From contig CAMCUE010000008.1 in NCBI GenBank assembly GCA_945878705.1, forward strand, positions 1 through 13,710: a stretch of DNA of 13,710 nucleotides, in the 5' to 3' direction. This stretch comes from Ferrithrix thermotolerans DSM 19514 (GTDB taxonomy: Bacteria > Actinomycetota > Acidimicrobiia > Acidimicrobiales > Ilumatobacteraceae). Under the pieces are notes generated by a model. It saw only the letters and a program-made list of their open reading frames with translations, ran no database searches and was not told the DNA's origin. Below are positions 5,931-13,710 of this stretch, piece by piece; position 1 is the first letter of the stretch; the number at the start of each line of letters is the position of its first letter. The position numbers and the translations under genes are program-made.

Positions 5931-8242
5931 GCTTGCTGGCTTCTGAGTCCGAAATTCTCGCGCCACTTGCGTCGGGCTGGTTTCTTGAACATGCTTGGTT
6001 AATTCCTGTCATTCCAGCAATCGCTTTTGCGCTGATTATCTTGATCGGCAAGCGTCTACCAATGAAAGGCAGCGAACTTGGGGTGCTGTCGATGATTTCA
6101 TCGTTGGTGTTGGCTGCTGGCGCCGGGTATCAATGGATTCAACGCACGAATAGCGCAACCGAAGATCAGTTTGTTGAACCGGTTATTAAGTCTTGGTCTT
6201 GGTGGCGAAGTGGTGGTTTTGATTTCGGAATCGGCCAACACATTGACGGTCTTTCGATCCTTGTGTTAATAGTCGTTGCGTTCATCTCAACTCTTGTACA
6301 GATCTATTCACTTGAATATTTGCGTGGAGATCGTCGCTACACACATTTCTTTGCTGCGTTGACATTGTTCTCGGGTGGCATGTTGGCGATGGTCTTGGCC
6401 GACAACATGATGTTATTTTTGCTCGGGTGGGAGATCATGGGGTTGTGCAGCTTCATGTTGATCGGACACTGGTGGGAAGAAGATGCAAATAGTCGAGCGG
6501 CACTGAAAGCATTTTTCACTGTTCGCACTGGCGACGTCGGACTGCTTGTCGGCATCAGCATGCTTTATTTTTCGGCAAACGACTGGACACAAGAGCATCT
6601 AGGTGTTTCTGGTTTCTCAATTCGAGGAATTTCCGCGTGGGCGCTTTCTGGTGCGCCAAACAGCACAGTAATCACGATCGCAGCAGTCGCATTGTTTATT
6701 GCTTGCATCGGCAAGAGCGGTCAGTTTCCTTTGCATACTTGGTTGCCAGATGCGATGGCTGGTCCGACGCCAGTCAGTTCACTGTTGCACTCCTCAACAA
6801 TGGTCGTTGCCGGTGTCTACTTAGTTGCGCGACTTTATCCAGTATTTTTTGTTGGATTAAATATTCTCGGTAGCGGAGGAAATTTAATTGTCATAATCGG
6901 TGGCATAACAATTGTTATTTCAGCAGCACTTGCATTCGTGCAAAATGACATCAAGCGAGTACTTGCTTATTCAACGGTGTCGCAACTTGGGTACATGATG
7001 CTCGGTCTTGGCGCAGGAGCATGGCTACCTGCGGTATTCCATATTTTTACTCACGCATTTTTCAAAGCGTGTTTATTTTTAGGTGCCGGCTCAATTAGTC
7101 ATAGTGCATCACATCACTCATTCGACATGAAACGCGACATGGGTGGATTGCGCAAAGTAATGCCAATCACATTTACGACTTGGATAATTTCGACGCTCGC
7201 TCTGTGTGGCGTGTTCCCATTCTCTGGATTCTTTTCGAAAGACGAGATCATCGACAATGTCGGGCATAATGGCTACAACTTGTTCATGATCATCGGCTTA
7301 ATTGGGGCATTTATGACTGCTGCATATATGACTCGTGCAACATACTTAACTTTTTTTGGCGAACCACGCGGAGCGTCTGCCGGCCATGCAGATCATGGTG
7401 ACACGCATAATTCGCACGATGCCGACGCCTCGCATGATGCACATGATGTTGAGCAAAGTCATGGTCCGCATGAATCCGGCTTACTTATAACTATTCCATT
7501 AATAATTTTGTCGGTACTCGCTCTTAGTTCAGGTTTCTTGAACGCCACACCGTTTGGCGAAAGTTGGGAACGAATGAAACTCTGGGTCGAACCACGTTCT
7601 GTAGAAGTCGTTGAAGAAACTCACTTGGGCGGGCCAGGCGAGTCTTTAATAATCAATTTGCCAAGCGCCGAAGAAGTGCATTCAAAATCAGTTTGCGGTT
7701 CTGCCCAGCCTGAGACCGGCATTTGTTACGCACCACAGTTAAATCACGCACCGTTCAAATGGTTAAAAGCGATGATGTCCATGGCGATCGTGTTCTTGGG
7801 CATCGCTATTTCATGGATACTCAGCACGCTTTTATTCACAAAGCGCGCTCCTCGTCTCGTCGGATTAACTCAGCGTGTAAAGATTTTAGGTTTCGGGCAC
7901 AAACTTTTGGTCAACAAGTACTACCTAGATGTCCTGTATGAGAAAGTAATTGTTCGCAGCATTGCATATCCAGTTGCGCGCGCAGCGTATTGGTTCAACC
8001 AAAATATTTTGGACGGCATATTGCACGCCATCGCAAACTCAACTCGAAAAATCTCGGGGTGGGTTTACAAAAATGTTGATCAACTCGTAGTTGATGGGAC
8101 TGTAAACAATTCGGCGACGCTGACCAAATCTCTAGGTACTGCCGCCCAACCCACACAGTCAGGCAAAGTAAGTCAATACGCAGCCTTACTGTTTAGCGCA
8201 GCGGCAGTCGCGGCGCTCGTCCTCGTAATAATTAATACGTAA
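5927..8242 (+). CDS. nuoL: NADH-quinone oxidoreductase subunit L (ND5/Nqo12, antiporter-like pump)
   Basis: NuoL is the distal antiporter-like subunit and carries the long lateral helix along the membrane arm. The core is intact: LGWEIMGLCSFMLIGHWW at 166-183 with Glu169, GKSGQFPLHTWLPDAMAGPT at 262-281 with Lys263, QNDIKRVLAYSTVSQLGYM at 339-357, and FTHAFFKACLF at 374-384. The C-terminal region has NKYYLDVLYEKVIVRS at 663-678 and a final helix at about 751-769. At 771 residues it is clearly longer than E. coli NuoL (613). The extra length lies mainly in a histidine-rich loop (487-515), an acidic loop with two cysteines (about 545-608), and the C-terminal segment. GGAGA at 5915-5919 precedes the ATG, which overlaps nuoK by four bases. 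Confidence 0.97.
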   Translation: MSLLASESEILAPLASGWFLEHAWLIPVIPAIAFALIILIGKRLPMKGSELGVLSMISSLVLAAGAGYQWIQRTNSATEDQFVEPVIKSWSWWRSGGFDFGIGQHIDGLSILVLIVVAFISTLVQIYSLEYLRGDRRYTHFFAALTLFSGGMLAMVLADNMMLFLLGWEIMGLCSFMLIGHWWEEDANSRAALKAFFTVRTGDVGLLVGISMLYFSANDWTQEHLGVSGFSIRGISAWALSGAPNSTVITIAAVALFIACIGKSGQFPLHTWLPDAMAGPTPVSSLLHSSTMVVAGVYLVARLYPVFFVGLNILGSGGNLIVIIGGITIVISAALAFVQNDIKRVLAYSTVSQLGYMMLGLGAGAWLPAVFHIFTHAFFKACLFLGAGSISHSASHHSFDMKRDMGGLRKVMPITFTTWIISTLALCGVFPFSGFFSKDEIIDNVGHNGYNLFMIIGLIGAFMTAAYMTRATYLTFFGEPRGASAGHADHGDTHNSHDADASHDAHDVEQSHGPHESGLLITIPLIILSVLALSSGFLNATPFGESWERMKLWVEPRSVEVVEETHLGGPGESLIINLPSAEEVHSKSVCGSAQPETGICYAPQLNHAPFKWLKAMMSMAIVFLGIAISWILSTLLFTKRAPRLVGLTQRVKILGFGHKLLVNKYYLDVLYEKVIVRSIAYPVARAAYWFNQNILDGILHAIANSTRKISGWVYKNVDQLVVDGTVNNSATLTKSLGTAAQPTQSGKVSQYAALLFSAAAVAALVLVIINT

Positions 8243-8252
8243 CTAGTCGAAC

Positions 8253-8268
8253 AAGGGAGATCACAAAT
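8253..8268 (+). promoter_or_regulatory. Strong ribosome binding site of nuoM
   Basis: AAGGGAGA at 8253-8260 lies eight bases before the ATG at 8269, inside the 26-base gap after nuoL. It is the most canonical Shine-Dalgarno site in the operon and fits one of the few junctions without overlap, where coupling to the gene before would be weaker. Confidence 0.7.
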
Positions 8269-9810
8269 ATGAACATGCTGCAGGAGAACAACTGGTTGCT
8301 GAGTGTCGGCACATTCCTGCCAATGGTTGGTGTCGTGTTGATGATGCTGATGCCAAAAGCAAAAGACCAATCGGTCAAACTAGTCGCGCTCGTAACATCT
8401 ATCGCCACGCTTGCTGTTGGTATCTACACCGCTTTCAAGTTCGACTTTGATCAGGCCGAAAAAATGCAATTCGTTGCTAACGAAAAATGGATTTCAGTAA
8501 TTAAGAGTTCATACCTAATTGGCATTGACGGAATCAGCCTGCCGCTTTATCTATTGAGCATGGTGATCACTCTGCTGGTTGTAATTTACTCACTCGATCA
8601 TGTGCCAAGCCCAGGCAAGCCAAAGGCTTTCTTTTCGTTGTTGCTTGTCTTACAAACTGGCATGGCCGGAACTTTCATTGCCCAAGATCTAATTTTGTTC
8701 TTTGTATTTTTCGAACTCGTATTGTTGCCAATGTTTTTCATGATCGGTGTTTGGGGTGGCGAGCAACGCCAATACGCATCAATTAAGTTTTTCCTTTACA
8801 CAATGTTTGGTTCGGCACTAATGCTGGTCGCGTTCTTGGCGTTATTTTTCAAAACAGGTGCAGAGAGTTTCAGCATTCCGTATCTAATTGAAAACGGCGG
8901 CAGCATTGGTAAGAATCTTCAGGTTTGGATCTTTGCTGGAATGTTCGTTGGCTTCGCAGTGAAAGTTCCGATGTTTCCATTTCACACTTGGTTGCCAGAC
9001 GCTCACACGCAGGCGCCAACTCAAGGTTCAGTAATTTTGGCAGCAGTTTTGCTGAAATTAGGTACCTACGGCTTTGTTCGAATTGCGTTGCCAATTTTGC
9101 CGAGCGCCGCGCGCCAGTGGGCGCCGTACATCGGTGGTCTTGCAGTAATCGGCATCATCTATGGCGCACTTGGCTGTCTGGCACAAACCGACATGAAGCG
9201 CTTGATCGCGTTCTCTTCGGTTGCGCACATGGGATTTGTGATGCTTGGAATCTCAACGCTGACAAGTTTTGGAATCAATGCGGCAATGTTCGGTATGGTC
9301 GCCCACGGTCTAATAACTGGCATGTTGTTCTTTGTCGCCGGCAGCGTCAAAGAGCGTTATCACACTCTTGAGATTTCAAAGCTTGGCGGAATGCTCACGC
9401 AGATGCCACACTTGGGTTGGATCTTCGGATTCTGCACGATGGCGTCGCTCGGCTTACCTGGCTTAGCTGGTTTCTGGGGCGAGTTTCCCGCAATTCTTTC
9501 TGCCTACAACCCGGGCGCTGGATTGAACGAAACAGTTTTTCGGGTGTTCATGGTGATCGCCGCACTCGGCACCGTGCTCGCTGCAGCGTACCTGTTATGG
9601 CTCTATCAGCGAATCGCGTTTGGTACTCCAAAAAATTCCGAACACGATAGTCATTCAACTCACGACGAACTTCACGATGTGACGACTTATGAATGGCTGG
9701 CATGGACACCGCTTCTTGTCGGCATTCTGGTGCTTGGCATTGTGCCGAACTTATTATTCAGCGTGTTTGATCCTGCAGTGCAGGTCACTTTGAGCGCTTT
9801 CGGAGGTTAA
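8269..9810 (+). CDS. nuoM: NADH-quinone oxidoreductase subunit M (ND4/Nqo13, antiporter-like pump)
   Basis: NuoM is the middle antiporter-like proton pump of the membrane arm. The 513-residue protein has about 14 helices and keeps all the key charged residues: Glu149 in FFELVLLPMF, Lys232 in VKVPMFPFHTWLPDAH, Lys263 in LLKLGTYGF and Glu404 in GFWGEFPA. These correspond to E. coli NuoM Glu144, Lys234, Lys265 and Glu407. QTDMKRLIAFSSVAHMGFVM at 306-325 is the conserved family motif. A short loop before the last helix is rich in His and Asp (His459, 462, 465, 469), echoing the larger one in NuoL. Length is normal. The stop at 9808-9810 is one base from the nuoN start, and the nuoN ribosome site lies in its last codons. 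Confidence 0.97.
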   Translation: MNMLQENNWLLSVGTFLPMVGVVLMMLMPKAKDQSVKLVALVTSIATLAVGIYTAFKFDFDQAEKMQFVANEKWISVIKSSYLIGIDGISLPLYLLSMVITLLVVIYSLDHVPSPGKPKAFFSLLLVLQTGMAGTFIAQDLILFFVFFELVLLPMFFMIGVWGGEQRQYASIKFFLYTMFGSALMLVAFLALFFKTGAESFSIPYLIENGGSIGKNLQVWIFAGMFVGFAVKVPMFPFHTWLPDAHTQAPTQGSVILAAVLLKLGTYGFVRIALPILPSAARQWAPYIGGLAVIGIIYGALGCLAQTDMKRLIAFSSVAHMGFVMLGISTLTSFGINAAMFGMVAHGLITGMLFFVAGSVKERYHTLEISKLGGMLTQMPHLGWIFGFCTMASLGLPGLAGFWGEFPAILSAYNPGAGLNETVFRVFMVIAALGTVLAAAYLLWLYQRIAFGTPKNSEHDSHSTHDELHDVTTYEWLAWTPLLVGILVLGIVPNLLFSVFDPAVQVTLSAFGG

Positions 9811-9814
9811 GTTG
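9802..9814 (+). promoter_or_regulatory. Ribosome binding site and TTG start of nuoN
   Basis: GGAGG at 9802-9806 is five bases before TTG at 9812. This favours the TTG at 9812 over the next in-frame TTG at 9821, which would be 14 bases away. Confidence 0.65.
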
Positions 9815-11329
9815 CAAAACTTGAGTGTCCTCACTGCGCAATGGGTTGCGCCGACTGTTGATTATCACGGTCTGGCACCCGAACTAGTTGTCGCAGGTGG
9901 TCTTTGTCTCGTTTTAATTCTGGATCTGTTCATTGACGATCGTAAAAAGTGGTTGCTATCTGTAATCTCGTCGTTCACCTTGCTTGCAGCGATGATTCCG
10001 GTTCTCACGCTTGCATTGTCCGATGTTCAAGTTCGATCAATGTTCGACGGACGATATGTCGTTGATAATTTTAGTCTCGTAATGAAGGGAGTGTTTCTGC
10101 TCTCTGGATATGTCGTGGTTCTGCTTTCAAGTTCCCATGTTGAAGAAGGTGAATACTGGCGCGGTGAATATTGGTTCTTGTTACTTTCAAGTTTGCTCGG
10201 AATGTTGATGATGACTTCGTCGCGAGATCTTGTCAGTATTTTCGTAGCGCTCGAATTTCTTTCAATTCCGGCGTACATGTTGGCAGCCTGGCGCAAGCGA
10301 GATACTAAAAGCAACGAGGCTGGTGTCAAATATTTCATGCTCGGAGTTTTCGCTTCGGCAGTAATGCTTTATGGAATGTCGCTACTTTACGGTGTCACGA
10401 ATTCAACACTGCTTGTTGACATTGCTTCACAAGTCACAGGTACTGGCGAATTTTCGGCCGTGCATGCACTTGCTGTCGTGTTTGTTGTCGTAGGTTTCGC
10501 GTTTAAGGTTTCGGCTGTTCCATTTCACACTTGGGCGCCAGACACATACGAAGGTGCACCAGCACCTGTCACGGCATTTTTGTCTGTGGCTTCAAAGGCG
10601 GCTGGCTTCGTAGCCTTAGTGGTTTTGATCTATACCGCGTTTCCGTTAGCACACGATATTTGGCAGCCGTTTTTCTGGGTTCTTTCTGCGTTGACGATGA
10701 CTGTCGGTAATATCTTGGCGCTCAAACAACACAACATCGTTCGGATGATTGCTTATTCATCAATTAGTCAAGGTGGTTTTGTTCTAATGCCGCTTGCTGT
10801 CGCGGGCATGTCTGGCTCTGCCAATTCTGCACTGCGCTCGGTTGTGTTGTACATGATCATTTACGCTGCAACCAACCTCGGAGTTTTCGCTGTGATCTTG
10901 GCTGTTTCGCGCAAAACTCGCAGTGGCGAGATTTCAAGTTTCGGTGGTTTATTTTCTTACGCGCCAGCACTTGGTGTATTGATGACTTTATTCATGGCAT
11001 CACTCGCAGGTATCCCACCTCTAGGTGGCTGGATCGCAAAGTTTGTTGCTTTTCAATCACTGTTATCGTCGCAGTCCTCATGGGCTTACGCGCTTGCCTT
11101 AATTGGCGCAGTCAATTCGGTAATCGCATTCGGCTACTACGGCAATGTCATGCGTGAAATCTGGATGCGACCAGTTCCAGACGGTGACATCACTCAGATC
11201 AAGATTCCTGGGTCACTTTCTCTTGCTCTTGGCATCACAAGTGTTGCGACTTTAGTATTTGGAATCTTTCCAGCCATTGGTCTTCATTTCGCTGATCTTG
11301 CAGAAATTGCTGGTGCCCTCAGCCGCTAG
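9812..11329 (+). CDS. nuoN: NADH-quinone oxidoreductase subunit N (ND2/Nqo14, antiporter-like pump)
   Basis: NuoN is the proximal antiporter-like pump, contacting NuoK. The 505-residue protein has about 14 helices. Glu148 in ALEFLSIPAYML, Lys232 in FKVSAVPFHTWAPDTYEGAP and Lys262 in VASKAAGF are the expected channel residues. QHNIVRMIAYSSISQGGFVL at 306-325 and GIPPLGGWIAKF (about 395-406), with a lysine rather than glutamate near the end, are typical of NuoN as opposed to NuoM. It starts at TTG with a strong GGAGG site. Its 3' end overlaps the methyltransferase gene by about 17 bases. It is the last nuo gene in the window. Confidence 0.97.
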   Translation: MQNLSVLTAQWVAPTVDYHGLAPELVVAGGLCLVLILDLFIDDRKKWLLSVISSFTLLAAMIPVLTLALSDVQVRSMFDGRYVVDNFSLVMKGVFLLSGYVVVLLSSSHVEEGEYWRGEYWFLLLSSLLGMLMMTSSRDLVSIFVALEFLSIPAYMLAAWRKRDTKSNEAGVKYFMLGVFASAVMLYGMSLLYGVTNSTLLVDIASQVTGTGEFSAVHALAVVFVVVGFAFKVSAVPFHTWAPDTYEGAPAPVTAFLSVASKAAGFVALVVLIYTAFPLAHDIWQPFFWVLSALTMTVGNILALKQHNIVRMIAYSSISQGGFVLMPLAVAGMSGSANSALRSVVLYMIIYAATNLGVFAVILAVSRKTRSGEISSFGGLFSYAPALGVLMTLFMASLAGIPPLGGWIAKFVAFQSLLSSQSSWAYALALIGAVNSVIAFGYYGNVMREIWMRPVPDGDITQIKIPGSLSLALGITSVATLVFGIFPAIGLHFADLAEIAGALSR

Positions 11330-12338
11330 AGATGTTTCTGCTGCCATCGCGGCAGCAGGTGGTGCAATTTCGTTCGAAAAGTTCATGGAGCTTTCGCTCT
11401 ATTCGCCGAATGGCTTCTATTCGACCATTGGTCAGGCAGGTCGTCGTGGAGACTTCATTACGAGTCCAGAAGTTGGACCATTATTTGGTGCAGTTGTTGC
11501 GCAAGCCATTGACGCAAGATGGCGCGAATTAGGTGGTCCAAAAAATTTTAGCGTTATTGAAGTCGGCGCCGGCCCTGGCACGCTTGCACGCAGTGTGCTT
11601 CGAGCAGATCTCGAATCTCGTGCCGCGATTACTTATGTTGCCGTTGAAAGTTCATCTGCGCAGCGCAGTTCACACCCAGTAGAAGTCATCTCGCAAGCAA
11701 CCATGCCAACCGCACTAACTACGGGCATGATCATTGCCAATGAGTTACTGGATAATTTGCCGTTCAGATTATTTGTGTTTGACAATCAATGGCAGGAAGC
11801 ATTTGTCGTCGAGCGTGACGGCAAGTTTCAAGAAGTATTGCGCAAAGTTGATGATACTCCAGCATGGTTGCCACAAAATCCGCCGCTTGGCACGCGTTTA
11901 CCAGTGCAGCGACAGGCTCAACAATGGCTTACGACAAGTTTGCAGATACTTGAACGAGGCTCGCTAGTAGTCTTTGATTATTGCATGACATCGCGTCAGG
12001 CGGCAACACTTCCTTGGCGTGATTGGCTTCGAACATATCGTCAGCACAAACTTGGTGAACACTATTTAAGTCAGCCTGGCGAACAAGACATTACGAATCA
12101 TTTAATGTTGGATCAATTAGAGATGGTCTGTAAGCCAAGTAATATTTCAAGTCAATCGGGTTGGCTCGTAGTGCACGGCTTAAATGTTTTGGTGTATGAA
12201 GGCAGAGATTATTGGCAAGCGAACGCAAGCAAGCCAGATTTATTTGCAATGTTGATGCGCAGTCGGATCAGTGAAGCAGAAGCATTGACTGCTCGTGACG
12301 GGCTTGGGAATTTTAATGTGATTGAGTGGATCAAGTAA
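11313..12338 (+). CDS. MidA/NDUFAF7-family SAM-dependent protein arginine methyltransferase (probable complex I assembly factor)
   Basis: The product, about 341 residues, matches the MidA/NDUFAF7 family (DUF185). Landmarks in order are FEKFMELSLYSPNGFY at 21-36, GDFITSPEVGPLFG at 46-59, the SAM-binding glycine motif EVGAGPGTL at 83-91, IIANELLDNLPFRLF at 140-154, and a late RTYRQHKLGEHYLSQPGEQD segment at 240-259 followed by ITNHLMLDQL. The human member is a mitochondrial enzyme that dimethylates an arginine of NDUFS2, the NuoD homologue, early in complex I assembly. The gene directly follows and overlaps nuoN, and the matching NuoD arginine (Arg69) is conserved, so a complex I role is a good inference. 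The start is uncertain: GTG at 11313 fits the family N-terminus, and TTG at 11307 is possible; neither has a good ribosome site, which suggests coupling to nuoN. Confidence 0.88.
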   Translation: MPSAARDVSAAIAAAGGAISFEKFMELSLYSPNGFYSTIGQAGRRGDFITSPEVGPLFGAVVAQAIDARWRELGGPKNFSVIEVGAGPGTLARSVLRADLESRAAITYVAVESSSAQRSSHPVEVISQATMPTALTTGMIIANELLDNLPFRLFVFDNQWQEAFVVERDGKFQEVLRKVDDTPAWLPQNPPLGTRLPVQRQAQQWLTTSLQILERGSLVVFDYCMTSRQAATLPWRDWLRTYRQHKLGEHYLSQPGEQDITNHLMLDQLEMVCKPSNISSQSGWLVVHGLNVLVYEGRDYWQANASKPDLFAMLMRSRISEAEALTARDGLGNFNVIEWIK

Positions 12339-12414
12339 CTAAAAGGTTTCTCGGAATGAAAATGTTGTATAAGATAATACGATAGTTAACAAAATTGATG
12401 ACCTCCGTAAATAC
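12339..12414 (+). promoter_or_regulatory. AT-rich gap with a possible promoter
   Basis: This 76-base gap lies between the methyltransferase and the membrane protein. It contains TATAAGATAATAC (12368-12380), which offers several -10-like hexamers, and the palindrome GTTAAC at 12385-12390. I see no clear -35 box and no GC-rich hairpin with a T run, so neither a promoter nor an operon terminator can be assigned firmly. ACCTCC at 12401-12406, on this strand, is the complement of a Shine-Dalgarno site and so cannot act as one. Confidence 0.2.
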
Positions 12415-13710
12415 TTGACGCCCAAGAAACATAATTTTTATATTCTTGTTGCGAATTTTTCAATTTATCTAGTTTTGCTTGTCGGCCGTGGTTGGGGTGC
12501 TCATCGAATGCTCAATTATGAAGAAAGAATCGCAGTCGGTAGTGCGCTTTCACAGAGCCTATTTTTAAGCCTTAATGATTGGTCTTACGGATTATTAGTA
12601 CCTCGTATTTTAATTTCGTTAGCAGTGAAGTCTCCACTTGAATATCTTCCAATTGTTTTATTTTTTATAGCAACTTTGATGTGGGCGTTCTATTCGTTAA
12701 TTATTTTTTGGGCTGTGTATCGCGCAACGGGTAGGTATGTGGTTGCGATGTGTGCATCGTTGGTTCTGATACTTGTTCCTTTACCTGGGCTCGGAATGCA
12801 AGGCGTTGTTTGGAACTCTTTTTGGCCAATGTTTATCGCACTAACTGTCTTGGTGGCGGTTTGTAATTACGGTGGTTCGAAAATCGCAACTATTGCGCTT
12901 GCAATTTTTGCATTTTTGACAGCAGCGTCTAATCCGATTAGTGCAGTGTTATTGGTTTTAGTTGGTTTCGATTATTTACGCAACCGTAATCAGAGAAACA
13001 AAATTTTGGTCGTCGGGGTAGGCCTTTTTATGGGGTTGCTTCTCTCGCTTTTTATTCAAATTCGACAGGAACCGCCAATGCGTTATCTTGGCGAATGGAC
13101 GCAAGAAATGGCTCAAACTTCGCAAACTTTTGGTTGGATTGAGGAGAGTGGCGCGAATCGTATTCGCAGTGCACCACCAATAGACATCATTACTACGATT
13201 CGTTCTTTTCCTGGTTCGCTGAAATATCTTTTAACCCAAATGTCGCCAGAACCTTTGGCGTCGGAATGGATCTTGAGTGAAGCATTTTCGAACAACTTGT
13301 TTCACATGCTAATTCTGTCGTCAATATTTTTTGGCCTGCCATTATGCGGACTGTTACAAATCAAGCGCAGAAAGTTAGATCTCCATACGCCAAAGGTAGT
13401 AGTACGATTCAGCCTAATTATTGTCGTAACTTTTGTTTTGCAAATAATTTTGGTTGGCGGAGTCGCTCAAACCAATCAACTTCTTTTTGTTCCAGTTTGC
13501 TGTTATTGGATTGCGATTACGTTTTTGATTCCAAAATCGCTTAATAAAAGATTAGGCTTGCAAAGTTTAATTGCAGTAGGAACGTTGGCTTTGATACTCG
13601 TTTTTTCGGTACTTGTAAAACAGAACTTTCGAGATCCGTTTGACATAAAATTGCCACAGGTTGGTGGTGGGCGATATGAAGATAATCCATTGTGGCAAAT
13701 TGCTTTAAAA
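12415..13710 (+). CDS. Uncharacterised polytopic membrane protein, 3' end beyond the window
   Basis: A reading frame of 432 codons runs without a stop to the last base, so the C-terminus is missing. I do not recognise the family. The first helix is at about 8-24 (IYLVLLVGRGWG), followed by a loop with NYEERIAVGSALSQS. There are then about six to eight more hydrophobic stretches, a large non-membrane segment at about residues 215-285, and further helices at about 290-310, 325-345, 350-370 and 382-402. This layout, with an acidic first loop and a big extracytoplasmic loop, is seen in GT-C-type lipid-linked glycosyltransferases, but no diagnostic motif is visible and that is only a guess. The start is uncertain: TTG at 12415 is the first usual start after the in-frame TAA at 12370-12372 and keeps the first helix, yet has no ribosome site. 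Hand-counted lines have 32-38% G+C, below the nuo genes. Confidence 0.75.
   Translation, partial: MTPKKHNFYILVANFSIYLVLLVGRGWGAHRMLNYEERIAVGSALSQSLFLSLNDWSYGLLVPRILISLAVKSPLEYLPIVLFFIATLMWAFYSLIIFWAVYRATGRYVVAMCASLVLILVPLPGLGMQGVVWNSFWPMFIALTVLVAVCNYGGSKIATIALAIFAFLTAASNPISAVLLVLVGFDYLRNRNQRNKILVVGVGLFMGLLLSLFIQIRQEPPMRYLGEWTQEMAQTSQTFGWIEESGANRIRSAPPIDIITTIRSFPGSLKYLLTQMSPEPLASEWILSEAFSNNLFHMLILSSIFFGLPLCGLLQIKRRKLDLHTPKVVVRFSLIIVVTFVLQIILVGGVAQTNQLLFVPVCCYWIAITFLIPKSLNKRLGLQSLIAVGTLALILVFSVLVKQNFRDPFDIKLPQVGGGRYEDNPLWQIALK

Noticed and set aside
8925-9371. 148-codon forward reading frame inside nuoM
   Set aside because: It lies wholly within conserved nuoM codons in another frame and has an Arg/Ser/Cys-rich composition typical of a shadow.
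10027-10338. Reverse-strand 103-codon frame opposite nuoN
   Set aside because: Same reason: a shadow of a well-conserved gene with biased composition.
12339-12414. Operon terminator after the methyltransferase gene
   Set aside because: No GC-rich inverted repeat followed by a T run can be found; only a weak GTAT/ATAC pair and GTTAAC are present.
13113-13544. Short frames on both strands in the last kilobase (13113-13295 minus, 13344-13544 plus)
   Set aside because: Both fall within the continuous membrane-protein frame that runs to the window edge, which is longer and has coherent hydrophobic segments.

Overview
The window is dominated by one tightly packed operon for proton-pumping respiratory complex I (NDH-1). 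It runs left to right from nuoA (834) to nuoN (11329) in the order A-B-C-D-H-I-J-K-L-M-N. nuoE, nuoF and nuoG, which encode the NADH-oxidising module, are absent: nuoD and nuoH overlap by four bases, so nothing fits between them. As written, the locus encodes the quinone-reducing arm (B, C, D, I) and the whole membrane proton-pumping arm (A, H, J, K, L, M, N). The electron-input device is either encoded elsewhere or is a ferredoxin-like donor.

Layout: 1-43 is the end of something upstream that cannot be assigned. 44-748 is a class I glutamine amidotransferase. 749-833 is the likely leader and promoter zone of the nuo operon. 834-11329 holds the eleven nuo genes, almost all joined by overlaps or gaps of a few bases. 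A MidA/NDUFAF7-family methyltransferase (about 11313-12338) overlaps the end of nuoN and so looks like the twelfth gene of the operon. 12339-12414 is AT-rich and non-coding. 12415-13710 is an unrecognised polytopic membrane protein, cut by the window edge, with visibly lower G+C than the nuo genes.

The genes look bacterial: no introns, short intergenic gaps, Shine-Dalgarno sequences, and frequent GTG and TTG starts. The style of NuoB, NuoC and NuoI (for example the long loop in NuoC and the CPDWC segment of NuoI) recalls complex I from actinobacterial lineages such as Acidimicrobiia. G+C is moderate, roughly 45-53% in hand-counted nuo lines, which would suit an aquatic low-GC member. This placement rests on memory of family resemblance, not on a search, and is tentative.

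The features most worth a second look concern the quinone end of the complex. The NuoD tyrosine that contacts the quinone head group in characterised complexes is a tryptophan here (residue 92), and NuoH departs from consensus in two quinone-chamber loops. The neighbouring MidA-like methyltransferase belongs to the family whose human member methylates an arginine of the NuoD homologue, and that arginine is conserved here (residue 69). I found no CRISPR array, mobile element, tRNA or rRNA, and no clearly new multi-gene system.
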